Below, piece by piece: positions 43,227-53,228 of a DNA stretch of 54,675 bases. The notes beneath the pieces are model-generated. The model was not told the origin of the DNA. It saw only the letters and a list, made by a program, of their open reading frames with translations, and searched no databases. The position numbers were made by a program, and so were the translations under genes. Source of the stretch: CALBPI01 sp039821645. GTDB taxonomy: Bacteria > Pseudomonadota > Gammaproteobacteria > Steroidobacterales > Woeseiaceae. Where the stretch lies: the NCBI GenBank assembly GCA_039821645.1, contig JBCBNU010000014.1:1-54675 (forward strand), written 5' to 3'. Numbering within the stretch: position 1 is the first letter of the stretch; every line of letters starts with the position of its first letter.

Positions 43227-45491
43227 TCAGTTAGCTGCTGTCTGAGTGCGGTTCGGCGAGGTGGCGCGATCAACATGTGCACTGAATTTTTCAGCGGCCA
43301 TATATCCAACCACCTGATATCCAGGCCGCAATACACCGTCTGGGCCGTAGAAGATGATCGACGGCGGGCCGAAAATACCGAACACGGCCATCAGATCTTT
43401 GTCGTCCTGATCGTTGGCTGTGACGTCGGCCTTCAGGAGTACGGTGTCTTCCAGTGCAGCGATCACCGTCTGGTCGGTGAAGGTGTATTTCTCCATCTCC
43501 TTGCACGAGACACACCAGTCAGCATAGAAATCGAGCATGACCGCTTTGCCTTCCCGAGCCGCGCTGGCGACGGCGTTCTCAAGGTCGCTGACGGTCTTGA
43601 TTTTCGCGAATTGCAGTTTAGGTGCTTCCGCTTGCAAGGCGCCGCCTCTCGAGGCGAGCACACTGCCTTTCATCGGTTGCAGCGGGTCTTCGCCGCCGGT
43701 CAGTGCGCCGACGAACAATACAGCGCCATAAAGCATCGCCAGCATGCCGAAGCCTTTGCCCATCTGTTGGGTGCCGCGCGGCGATTCAGGCAACGGTGTC
43801 AAACCACCGAGGAACACGCCTGCCATGAAAATCAGGACCGCCCACATCAACAGCACAACACCCGGCGGCAACAGTCGCGCGAGCATCCAGATAGCAAGGC
43901 CCAGCATGATGAAGCCGAAGGCCTGCTTGACGCGCTCCATCCATGCGCCCGCTTTGGGCAACAAACGCCCGGCGGATGCACCGACGAGCAACAGTGGCGT
44001 GCCCATGCCCATCGAGAGTGCAAACAGCGCGAGCCCTCCGCGCACGACATCCCCCGTTTGGCCGATCACAGCGAGTGCCGCGACCAGTGGTGGCGCGACG
44101 CAGGCGGTTACGACCAGCGACGACAGAGCACCCATCACAAAAGCACCTACCGCAGTGCCGCTCTTCTGACCGCCACTGATGTTCGCAATACGCGTTTGGA
44201 TCGAGGACGGCATTTGCAGCTCGAACAGTCCGAACATGCTCAATGAGAGAACCACGAACAGACCCGCAAACGTTGCGAGAATCCAGGGTTGCTGGAATAC
44301 GGTCTGCGCCTGCTGCCCTGCCTTGGCAAATACCGCGCCTGCGATCGTATAGGTCAATGCCATGCCCAATACGTACAAAAGCGCGAGGAAGAAGCCGCGC
44401 GCTGGCGTTACGTTGTCGCCGTCGCCTGCGATGATCCCGGAGAGAATCGGCACCATCGGTAAAACGCACGGGGTGAACGCCAACAGCAAACCCAAGCCGA
44501 AGAACGTGCCGAGTACGGCGAAGATGTTGCTGGTTGTGATCAGGGCGGCGAGTTTCGCCTGCTCCGAAACTGGCGCGCCGGCCTCGGTAGAGCCGGTCGT
44601 ATCGGCATCAGCCGCAACACCTGCTGATGCGTCACCGGCGGGTAGCGTGATTTCGAAAGACTGGATCTGCTCCGGATAGCAAATGCCACCTTCAGCACAT
44701 CCCTGATACGTCAGTGTGAGTGTTTCGCGGCCCGCCGTCGTATCCGGTCGGTCGATGGCAAGCGTTGCGATGACCGAATTGAGGTAGATCTCGGTATCAC
44801 CGAAATATTCGTCAAACTTCGGTTTGCCTGCTGGCAGGTCTAGCGCGACCGCAGTGGCGCGTTCGTTGCCGAGTTCCGCCTTGATGGAATGGCGGTAGAG
44901 GTAATAGTCCGGCTCGATCTGGAATCCGACCTCAATCTCGTTGCCACCCAGTCCGACGATCATCGGTTGGAATGCTTCCTCCGGCGCCAGGAAATCCTGA
45001 CCAAGTGGTGCCGCTCCGAAGGGTGATGACAATGCAGGAGCGGCGGGCGTGGCCGAGGCGATCAGCGATACGGAAGAGCGCCATGTCTGCGGCGGGAAAC
45101 AGATGCCGAGCGCTTCTGAGCAGCCTTGCGACTTGATGACGAGTTCTGCGTCGCCTTCGCCGGAATAGGGAATGACGACCACAAAATCGTCATCATAAAT
45201 CGGTTGCTCGCCGAAAAACTCGTCGGAGTGCGGCGTGGCTCTGGGCCATAGCGGCTCGGACAGCTCTGCGTCGCTGCCCTCGATAGCGAAGCTGATCTTG
45301 CCTTTATATAGGTAGTACCCGGGCGTGACGTTCCAGTCGACCACGAGCTCATCGCCCTCGACCGCAACGGTATAGGGGAAGGCTTCGTTCGCTGGGATCA
45401 GCTCATCTTGCGCGATTGCCATGCCGGCACCGCCAGCCGACAGCAGAAAAGCGCCGAGAACGGCGATCAATTTGGATATGCGTGTGTTCAT
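43227..45491 (-). CDS. dsbD: Thiol:disulfide interchange protein DsbD with two alpha domains
   Basis: 754 residues, about 190 longer than E. coli DsbD. Signal peptide 1-28. Two N-terminal immunoglobulin-like alpha domains follow: the first (about 30-145) has C124 and C131, the second (about 165-285) has the canonical YQGC265-AEGGI-C271-YPEQ. The transmembrane beta domain (from about 315) shows FTPC342-VLPM and TACVAPPLVAALA. The C-terminal thioredoxin-like gamma domain shows YADWCVSCKEM. It carries electrons from cytoplasmic thioredoxin to the periplasm. First gene of dsbD-tlpA-nhaA. The duplicated alpha domain is uncommon. Confidence 0.93.
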   Translation of the reverse strand: MNTRISKLIAVLGAFLLSAGGAGMAIAQDELIPANEAFPYTVAVEGDELVVDWNVTPGYYLYKGKISFAIEGSDAELSEPLWPRATPHSDEFFGEQPIYDDDFVVVIPYSGEGDAELVIKSQGCSEALGICFPPQTWRSSVSLIASATPAAPALSSPFGAAPLGQDFLAPEEAFQPMIVGLGGNEIEVGFQIEPDYYLYRHSIKAELGNERATAVALDLPAGKPKFDEYFGDTEIYLNSVIATLAIDRPDTTAGRETLTLTYQGCAEGGICYPEQIQSFEITLPAGDASAGVAADADTTGSTEAGAPVSEQAKLAALITTSNIFAVLGTFFGLGLLLAFTPCVLPMVPILSGIIAGDGDNVTPARGFFLALLYVLGMALTYTIAGAVFAKAGQQAQTVFQQPWILATFAGLFVVLSLSMFGLFELQMPSSIQTRIANISGGQKSGTAVGAFVMGALSSLVVTACVAPPLVAALAVIGQTGDVVRGGLALFALSMGMGTPLLLVGASAGRLLPKAGAWMERVKQAFGFIMLGLAIWMLARLLPPGVVLLMWAVLIFMAGVFLGGLTPLPESPRGTQQMGKGFGMLAMLYGAVLFVGALTGGEDPLQPMKGSVLASRGGALQAEAPKLQFAKIKTVSDLENAVASAAREGKAVMLDFYADWCVSCKEMEKYTFTDQTVIAALEDTVLLKADVTANDQDDKDLMAVFGIFGPPSIIFYGPDGVLRPGYQVVGYMAAEKFSAHVDRATSPNRTQTAAN

Positions 45492-45630
45492 GCGCGTAGT
45501 TGACCCGATTGAACGTCAAATTATCGCAGCAACTCTACCTTTCGTCAGTATTTGAGGCTGTTGTCGATGTCTCGTTTTTGCGAGGCCGGATTGTCGCTGT
45601 CGAGCGACGCACCAGAAAGTAGCGTGACCC

Positions 45631-45659
45631 CTTGAAATGTCACACATTGGCCCTATCAT
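45631..45659 (+). promoter_or_regulatory. Sigma32-like heat-shock promoter of groESL
   Basis: CTTGAAA (45631-45637), a 13-base spacer, then CCCTATCAT, one base from the CCCCATNT consensus. The transcript would start just at the CIRCE element. Confidence 0.8.
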
Positions 45660-45685
45660 TAGCACTCCTTTCGAGCGAGTGCTAA
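45659..45685. promoter_or_regulatory. CIRCE element (HrcA operator) of groESL
   Basis: TTAGCACTC, 9 bases, GAGTGCTAA: a perfect match to the HrcA binding site. It overlaps the expected transcription start. Confidence 0.95.
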
Positions 45686-45751
45686 TAACTCGAGCATCGT
45701 CTCGATGTTTTTTGTTCGAAAAATCAAATATTTGGAAGAGGAGATCCATCG

Positions 45752-46042
45752 ATGAATATTCGTCCGCTTCATGATCGTGTCATCATCAAGCGCATGGAAG
45801 AAGAGCGCACGTCACCTGGCGGCATCGTGATTCCAGACGCAGCTACCGAAAAACCGATCAAAGGCGAAGTCATCGCTGTCGGTAACGGCAAAATCCTGGA
45901 CAGCGGCGAAGTCCGCGCACTGGACGTCAAAGCTGGCGACAAAGTGCTGTTCGGCAAATACAGCGGTACCGAAGTAAAGGTCGACGGCGACGAGCTGTTG
46001 GTCATGAAAGAAGACGACATCATGGCGGTCATCGAGGGCTAA
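45752..46042 (+). CDS. groES: Co-chaperonin GroES
   Basis: 96 residues, the heptameric lid of the GroEL folding chamber. MNIRPLHDRVIIKR at the N terminus and the mobile loop EERTSPGGIVIPDAA are clear. GAGGAGA lies 8 nt upstream of ATG 45752. Preceded by a sigma32-like promoter and CIRCE, followed by groEL after 60 nt. Confidence 0.98.
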   Translation: MNIRPLHDRVIIKRMEEERTSPGGIVIPDAATEKPIKGEVIAVGNGKILDSGEVRALDVKAGDKVLFGKYSGTEVKVDGDELLVMKEDDIMAVIEG

Positions 46043-46102
46043 GGCCCAACGATCCGCAGATAGATCTATTCATAACAGCAAATTCAAGAAGGAAATCCGA
46101 GA

Positions 46103-47746
<1,644 letters not shown>

Positions 47747-47786
47747 GTCAGCCCCCAAGCCACTTGCCTTGCGAAAGGCACCCTGG

Positions 47787-47814
47787 AAAAGCCCCGCTCT
47801 TGCGGGGCTTTTTC
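47787..47814 (+). terminator. Intrinsic terminator after groEL
   Basis: Perfect stem AAGCCCCGC / GCGGGGCTT, loop TCTT, continuing into TTT. Confidence 0.95.
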
Positions 47815-47828
47815 GTTAAGGAACGCTT

Positions 47829-49697
47829 TTGCTGGCCGCTACCGGCAAGATGAGCACGAGTTCGAACGCGACTTCGCCCAGTCAAAAGACAGGGCGTTTG
47901 GGTCTGACCTTCCGCCAGATGATGATTTCCGGCGCACTGCAGTACACCACTATTGCGGTGGTGCTCGGTATTCTCGTGGTGACCAGTACCAACGCATCGA
48001 TTTGGGCAGTTGGCGCTTATCTTGTTCTTGGATACGTGCACTGTGGCGCCAGCTACATGCTGTTTCTGGGCAATGAAAAGACATTCACCACGAATGCAGC
48101 GTATCAGTGTGTGATGCACACGCTCATCGGCATGATCACAGCATTGCTGGCGCCGGAGCTTTTGGTCTTCGTCACCTACGGCGCGTTTTTCGTGCTGGTA
48201 CCAGCGGGTCAATGGCTGGGTACACGACAGTCGCTCGGTCTTGCGTTGGTGATTACCGCGATGACGGGTGTGCCGCTTTATGTGCATGGCCTGCAGGTGC
48301 CGACGGTGGAGTCGCCGGTTCAACTGGCGGCCGTGTTATTGACCCCTGCGGTTTATCTCGCCGGTTCAAGTGTGCTGGGCAGCAATGCACGTCGTGTACG
48401 TCAAAGTCTCGCTAAGGCTCGTAAGGAGCTCTCGACTACGGTGACGAAGCTGACCGATAGCCGAGCAGCTCTGGACAAGGAGCGGGCGCGACTAGAGCAG
48501 CGTGTCGAAAAACGTACGCGCCAGCTGAGCAAGGCCAAGGAGGAGGCGGAAGCGGCGAACGAGGCAAAAAGTCGTTTCCTCGCGACCATGTCGCACGAGA
48601 TCCGGACGCCATTGAACGGCATTCTCGGTATGGGGCAACTGTTGGATGACACGCCGCTCTCCGATGATCAACGCCGGTTACTCAACACGATGACCGATAG
48701 CGGCAAGTCGCTGCTCTCGATTGTGAATGATGTGCTCGACTTCTCGAAGCTACAGGCACGCGAAATGACAGTGGTCAAAGAACCTTTCCGACCCGCCACG
48801 GTCGCAGAGCAGGTTGTCACGCTGTTCCAGGGGATGGCGAGGGAGCAAAACCTCTCGCTCAAATTTGAGATGCACGGTGACCCCGATGCCGGAACTCTCG
48901 GCGATTCCGGACGGCTTCGCCAGGTGATTTCGAACCTCGTCTCCAACGCCGTCAAATTCACCGAGACGGGCGGCGTCACGGTCCGCCTTACGACACCTGA
49001 GCTCGCCGACAATATGTGGCACATCGAGGTGATCGATACCGGCATCGGTATCAAGCCGGAGAAGATCCACCATGTCTTCGGTGCTTTCAGCCAGGCGGAT
49101 GATGGCGACTCGCGGCGCTATCAGGGCACCGGATTAGGGCTCGCGATTTCGCGCGAGCTCTGCTGGCTGATGGGTGGCAGTCTCACCGTCGAGAGTGAGT
49201 ACGGAAAAGGCAGCACATTTATGATTGACCTGCCTGCTCGACGAGTCGAAGCGACAGATAGCGTCGCTGCGACATCGACACGGCTCGCAAAGCGCTCGAT
49301 CGGCGCCTCAGTGTTGCTGGTTGAAGACAATGTCGTGAACCAGAAAGTACTCGCTGCGATGCTGCGCAAACTCGACTGCGAAGTTCTGGTCGCGGACGAC
49401 GGGTTTGCCGCGATCGAGCAATTCCGGGAACACCCTGTGGATATCGTGCTCACAGATTGGCAAATGCCTGGCATGGATGGTCTCGAACTGACCCGCCGAT
49501 TGAAGGAGATGACCGACGTCGGTGGCGGTGTTGTCCCGATCGTCGCGATCACGGCCAACGCGATGCCCGGTGACCGAGAGAAGTGTCTCGACGCCGGTAT
49601 GATCGACTATCTCACCAAGCCAATCACGATCGACGCACTCGCAACCACGCTCGTGCGCCACACCACACCGACCGCGCCCGTCGCCCTTGTGGTCTGA
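47829..49697 (+). CDS. Hybrid sensor histidine kinase / response regulator
   Basis: 622 residues. About six membrane helices lie within residues 30-183, without a large periplasmic domain. A coiled coil (195-250) leads to HisKA with H256 (SHEIRTPLNG), the ATPase domain (N373, DTGIGI, GTGLGLAIS) and a receiver with VED and phospho-acceptor D543 (LTDWQMPG). The membrane part probably senses something within or at the membrane; the ligand is unknown and no partner regulator is adjacent. The start TTG 47829 has AAGGA 6 nt before it; ATG 47850 is the alternative. Only 82 nt separate it from groEL, with a terminator in between. Confidence 0.9.
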   Translation: MLAATGKMSTSSNATSPSQKTGRLGLTFRQMMISGALQYTTIAVVLGILVVTSTNASIWAVGAYLVLGYVHCGASYMLFLGNEKTFTTNAAYQCVMHTLIGMITALLAPELLVFVTYGAFFVLVPAGQWLGTRQSLGLALVITAMTGVPLYVHGLQVPTVESPVQLAAVLLTPAVYLAGSSVLGSNARRVRQSLAKARKELSTTVTKLTDSRAALDKERARLEQRVEKRTRQLSKAKEEAEAANEAKSRFLATMSHEIRTPLNGILGMGQLLDDTPLSDDQRRLLNTMTDSGKSLLSIVNDVLDFSKLQAREMTVVKEPFRPATVAEQVVTLFQGMAREQNLSLKFEMHGDPDAGTLGDSGRLRQVISNLVSNAVKFTETGGVTVRLTTPELADNMWHIEVIDTGIGIKPEKIHHVFGAFSQADDGDSRRYQGTGLGLAISRELCWLMGGSLTVESEYGKGSTFMIDLPARRVEATDSVAATSTRLAKRSIGASVLLVEDNVVNQKVLAAMLRKLDCEVLVADDGFAAIEQFREHPVDIVLTDWQMPGMDGLELTRRLKEMTDVGGGVVPIVAITANAMPGDREKCLDAGMIDYLTKPITIDALATTLVRHTTPTAPVALVV

Positions 49698-49711
49698 CGC
49701 GGTTTTACCCG

Positions 49712-50665
49712 TCAGTCGAGTTCGTCGACAAACGCAACGAGCGATGCAGTTAGTCGCGGGTCCAGTGGCAGCGCAGGATCCGAGTAGCTAGTTTGCGCCA
49801 ACGATGCGTCAGCCCTGACGTCCTTCAGCACGTGATTCATGCCCTCGATCGTTACCAGCGTGGCGTTCGGCTGTGCGGTCTTTAGTAGCTCACCATCGGT
49901 TGCCGGCACTTGTGCGTCGCCTGTGCCATAGACCAGCAAGATCGGCAGTTCCAGCGCTGCGATTTGTGCTTGCGGGTCATATTGAAACCACGATACGAGG
50001 TACGGCTGTACGCTTTTCCTAAACAGAGCGTCCAGCAACGGTGGCGTTTTCTCAACGAGCTCACCGGCGCGGAGTTGCACTAGCACGCCACGACTTTCCT
50101 CAAGAAGCGGTCCCGGCAACTGCGCGGCCAGTTGCTTCTCGATGAGGTCGGCGGGATGTTGTCCCGGTCCTGCGAGCACGATCAGTGCGTCGGGTTTCGC
50201 CTCGGGCGCGGTGGTCAACGCAATATGCCCACCTTCACTGTGCCCGGCAATCAGCAGCGGGGCGTCCGGGAAACGTACGCGCAACACGTTCAATAGGGCA
50301 GCCGCGTCGTCTGCGTAGTGACCGAATCGAAGTTCCACTTCGGTCAGATCTGCAGAGACGCTCTTGCCGACCATGCGCTTGTCGTAGCGCAGTGACGCAA
50401 TGTCGTTCTCGGCCAATGCTTCGCCCAAATACCGCAGGCTGTTGTTCGCGCCCGGAAGCAGAGGCGAGTTGCCGTCCCGGTCGGTCGGTCCGGAGCCCGC
50501 GATGATTAAGACGGCGGCTTTCGGCATCTTCCCGGTTTCAGGCAGCAGCAGTGTGCCATGCAACGTCACCCCATTGTGTTCGACGGATACGTCCTCACTG
50601 CTCGCCGCAGCGGTTCCGAACGCAAACAGCGCCGCAACGAGTAACGACTTACGAAGTGGCGTCAT
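49712..50665 (-). CDS. Exported alpha/beta hydrolase
   Basis: 317 residues from ATG 50665, which has GGAGGGG upstream; the start overlaps the SdpI-like gene by 17 nt. The signal peptide is about 1-22 (ending AAASSE). Seen are IAGSGPTDRDGNSPLLPG, SLRYDKRMVGKS, the nucleophile AGHSEGG, and the late NHVLKDV with the catalytic histidine. Probably a serine esterase or peptidase of the BAAT/acyl-hydrolase-like group acting outside the cytoplasm; substrate unknown. Third gene of the sdpR-sdpI operon. Confidence 0.85.
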   Translation of the reverse strand: MTPLRKSLLVAALFAFGTAAASSEDVSVEHNGVTLHGTLLLPETGKMPKAAVLIIAGSGPTDRDGNSPLLPGANNSLRYLGEALAENDIASLRYDKRMVGKSVSADLTEVELRFGHYADDAAALLNVLRVRFPDAPLLIAGHSEGGHIALTTAPEAKPDALIVLAGPGQHPADLIEKQLAAQLPGPLLEESRGVLVQLRAGELVEKTPPLLDALFRKSVQPYLVSWFQYDPQAQIAALELPILLVYGTGDAQVPATDGELLKTAQPNATLVTIEGMNHVLKDVRADASLAQTSYSDPALPLDPRLTASLVAFVDELD

Positions 50666-51308
50666 GATCGAACCCCTCCAGTTTGCGATAGGCGAAATAG
50701 GAATAGGCAACCGGGACCAAGGCGGCGACTAGTGGCAAGCCGGCCATCAAGACCACTTTCGCTTTGAACAGACTGCTCACCATCATGCCGAGCCCAGCGG
50801 CAACAAACAGGTAGCCCGCCAGGCGATGCGTGCGACTCCACACCTCATCACTAGCGAGCGTCCAGGGTGTGCGGATACCAACAAAGAAGTTCTTCCGCAC
50901 CTTTCCCATGTAGTTGCCGAGTAGCACCAGAAGTGCCCCAACTGCGACGGGAACGATGTGTTGGACTGATGGCTGGTGACCAAGACCTGCCATCAAAATC
51001 ATCGCGCCGATGCCGGCCATGAACGCGACGAGGGCGACCTGGATGATCTGCAAGACGTCACTGAACTCGCCGGTGCCGAAGCCCTTCGGCGAGATTTTTG
51101 GTATCACCCAAATCAAGCCCCATGTGAACAACGCAAGACCCGGTCCGAACAGCGCACCCATGAGTTTGCTGCCGTAGCCGTCCACTTCGCCAGCGGCGTT
51201 CCAGTGAATGGGTACCTGCTCCGGCAAACTGGAATAGAAATACGCGCTGGCCGCCGTTGCCAACACAACGATTACCAGGCAAATCAGATTTGCGGTCCTA
51301 GATGTCAT
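50649..51308 (-). CDS. SdpI-family membrane protein
   Basis: 219 residues. DUF1648 at the N terminus (SLPEQVPIHWNAAGEVDGYGS) is followed by an SdpI domain (NYMGKVRKNFFVGIRTPWTLASDEVW then HRLAGYLFVAAG), with six predicted membrane helices. In Bacillus SdpI is the immunity protein against the SdpC toxin and signals to SdpR. No SdpC-like toxin is seen here. The start overlaps the regulator gene by 11 nt. Confidence 0.88.
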   Translation of the reverse strand: MTSRTANLICLVIVVLATAASAYFYSSLPEQVPIHWNAAGEVDGYGSKLMGALFGPGLALFTWGLIWVIPKISPKGFGTGEFSDVLQIIQVALVAFMAGIGAMILMAGLGHQPSVQHIVPVAVGALLVLLGNYMGKVRKNFFVGIRTPWTLASDEVWSRTHRLAGYLFVAAGLGMMVSSLFKAKVVLMAGLPLVAALVPVAYSYFAYRKLEGFDHDATS

Positions 51309-51600
51309 CGCTCAACTCCTCGCAATCGGGCGTGCCTTCGGGTTGGATCATGTCCATCAGCACGCCGGCGGCATCCTGAAGCACGGTGGTATTCAGTGAA
51401 TACACAATCTGTTGTCCGCGCCGTTCAGTGCGCACCAGATCGGCCTGCTTGAGCAGATTAAAGTGGTGCGACAACGACGCCTTGGTGATTGTGAACGCTT
51501 CGGCCAACTCTCCGGCGTTCATGGATCCCTTCCTCAGTAAGCGAAGGATTTCGCGTCGCGTGGGGTCGGCAAGCGCTTTGAACAGTGACTGTGTACCCAT
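51298..51600 (-). CDS. SdpR-like ArsR-family autorepressor
   Basis: 100 residues, winged helix. Begins FKALADPTRREILRLLRKG, with recognition helix KASLSHHFNLLKQADLV and wing RTERRGQQIVYSL. No cysteine metal site (only one Cys, in the tail), which fits the SdpR subgroup rather than metal sensors. A palindrome immediately upstream is the probable operator. First gene of sdpR-sdpI-hydrolase. Confidence 0.9.
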   Translation of the reverse strand: MGTQSLFKALADPTRREILRLLRKGSMNAGELAEAFTITKASLSHHFNLLKQADLVRTERRGQQIVYSLNTTVLQDAAGVLMDMIQPEGTPDCEELSDDI

Positions 51601-51613
51601 GACAATAAGATAA

Positions 51614-51629
51614 TTAGATAAATATCTAA
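51614..51629. promoter_or_regulatory. Candidate SdpR operator
   Basis: Perfect inverted repeat TTAGATA-AA-TATCTAA, 13 to 29 bp upstream of the regulator's ATG, in an AT-rich stretch unlike its surroundings. The position suits autorepression. Confidence 0.65.
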
Positions 51630-51695
51630 ATACAAGTCTCGACCTGGGATTCCACTACAATCCCGGCTTAAGCTTCGCCGTCTCACCTCGATCCC

Positions 51696-52574
51696 ATGCT
51701 CAAGAACCCGCGCCTTCGCCTGCTGCTCGGTGCTGCATTGATCAGCTTCTCGCCGGTTTATGTGGCGCTTGTGTCGGTCCCTGCGACAACCAGCGCGTTT
51801 TATCGAGTCGCTTTCGGTGGCGCCGCCCTCGTGCTTTGGTTGCTTTTGCGCGGCGGGTTTCGACTGCCGCGTCCGTCCGTCTCGCTGTTGTTGATCGCAG
51901 CGGCCGCGATGTTCGCCGCCGATCTCTGGTTCTGGCATCGGAGCATCATCTATATCGGTCCGGGACTCGCGACGCTCATCGCGAATTTCCAGGTCTTCAT
52001 CATGACGGTGGCGGGCATTGTCTTTTTCGGACAAAAGCCGCATCTGCGTCAGGTCATTGCCATCCCGACGGCCCTCGGCGGGCTTGCCTTGATCGTCGGG
52101 GTGGATTGGTCTGCGCTGGCGCCCGATTACCGTGCTGGTGTCATTTTCGGACTGCTGACGGCAGCGAGTTATGCAGGTTATCTGCTGTTGTTTCGCCAGG
52201 CGCAGGCCTATTCAGTGTCGAAACCGAGCGACGGCTTACCCACCCGTGAGCTCGCGCTCGTGTCGCTGGCTTCTGCTGTGATGCTCGGCACGATGGCCGG
52301 CGTCGAGGGCGAGTCGCTCGCGATCCCGACCTGGAGCGATGGCGCTTGGTTGGTCTCTTATGCGGTGTTTGCGCACGTCCTCGGCTGGCTGTTTATCGCC
52401 AGCAGTCTTGCGCATGTGCCGGCGGCACTGATTGGGCTGTCGCTCCTGCTGCAGCCGCTATTGAGTTTCATTTGGGACATCGCACTGTTCGATCGACCGA
52501 TCGTCACGCGCGAGGTCTTCGGTGCATCGCTCGCACTGGCGGGTATCTGGTTGGGCTCACGCCGCACCGAATGA
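51696..52574 (+). CDS. DMT/EamA family transporter
   Basis: 292 residues, two EamA repeats of about five helices each. Starts LRLLLGAALISFSPVYVALVSVPATTSAFYRV; the second repeat ends SLLLQPLLSFIWDIALFDRPIVTREVFGASLALAGIWLGSR in outline. Family members export amino acids, metabolites or drugs; the substrate here is unknown. ATG 51696. It is divergent from the sdpR operon and 27 nt ahead of plsY. Confidence 0.88.
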   Translation: MLKNPRLRLLLGAALISFSPVYVALVSVPATTSAFYRVAFGGAALVLWLLLRGGFRLPRPSVSLLLIAAAAMFAADLWFWHRSIIYIGPGLATLIANFQVFIMTVAGIVFFGQKPHLRQVIAIPTALGGLALIVGVDWSALAPDYRAGVIFGLLTAASYAGYLLLFRQAQAYSVSKPSDGLPTRELALVSLASAVMLGTMAGVEGESLAIPTWSDGAWLVSYAVFAHVLGWLFIASSLAHVPAALIGLSLLLQPLLSFIWDIALFDRPIVTREVFGASLALAGIWLGSRRTE

Positions 52575-52601
52575 CGCGCACAGCTGTGGGATAATGATGG
52601 G

Positions 52602-53228
52602 ATGACAGACATCGTAATCAAGCTTGCGATCTCATACGCACTCGGCAGCATCATGGGCAGTCTGTTGCTCGGCAAGCTGCGCCGTGTCGATATTCGCTCG
52701 ATGGGCAGCGGCAACGCCGGCGGCACCAACGCACTGCGAACCCAGGGCGTTGCGTTTGCGCTCGGTGTCATCGTCATCGATATCGGCAAGGGCGCACTCG
52801 CTGCCGGCTGGGTCCCCGAGCTTGCGTTGTTCGGCGGTAGTCCTTCGCCTGACTGGCTGCCTTATGCCTGCGGTGCAGCAGCCGTCTTCGGGCATTGCTT
52901 CCCCGTGTTCTTCGGCTTTCGCGGCGGTAAAGGCGCGGCGACGCTCGTCGGGACGCTGCTCGTATTCGATGCGGTTCTGTTCCCGCCGCTGTTGGCGTTC
53001 TTCATTATCGTCATCATGCTCTTTGGCTACGTCGGTCTTTCGACGATGCTGACCGCAAATATGGCGACGGCCGTCGTGTTATGGAAATACGGCACGAGCA
53101 ACCCGGAATTTCTCGTGTATACCGTGATCATGGGGATTGCGATGGTCGCGACCCACCACGAGAACATCAAACGTATGCTGGCAGGGACCGAGTCGCAAAA
53201 CCGCAAATTGATGGTGTTTCGCAAGTGA
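52602..53228 (+). CDS. plsY: Acyl phosphate:glycerol-3-phosphate acyltransferase PlsY
   Basis: 208 residues, multi-helix membrane enzyme that acylates glycerol-3-phosphate from acyl phosphate made by PlsX. Conserved loops are SMGSGNAGGTNALRTQG and FGHCFPVFFGFRGGKGAATL. It duplicates the PlsB step by a different acyl donor. ATG 52602; the stop overlaps birA by 4 nt (GTGA). The coupling plsY-birA-coaX links lipid, biotin and CoA supply. Confidence 0.95.
   Translation: MTDIVIKLAISYALGSIMGSLLLGKLRRVDIRSMGSGNAGGTNALRTQGVAFALGVIVIDIGKGALAAGWVPELALFGGSPSPDWLPYACGAAAVFGHCFPVFFGFRGGKGAATLVGTLLVFDAVLFPPLLAFFIIVIMLFGYVGLSTMLTANMATAVVLWKYGTSNPEFLVYTVIMGIAMVATHHENIKRMLAGTESQNRKLMVFRK

Noticed and set aside
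43107..44246. 379-codon rightward frame across dsbD and the TlpA-like gene
   Set aside because: Antisense of clear DsbD and TlpA coding; low-complexity Gln/His/Arg-rich translation typical of a shadow frame.
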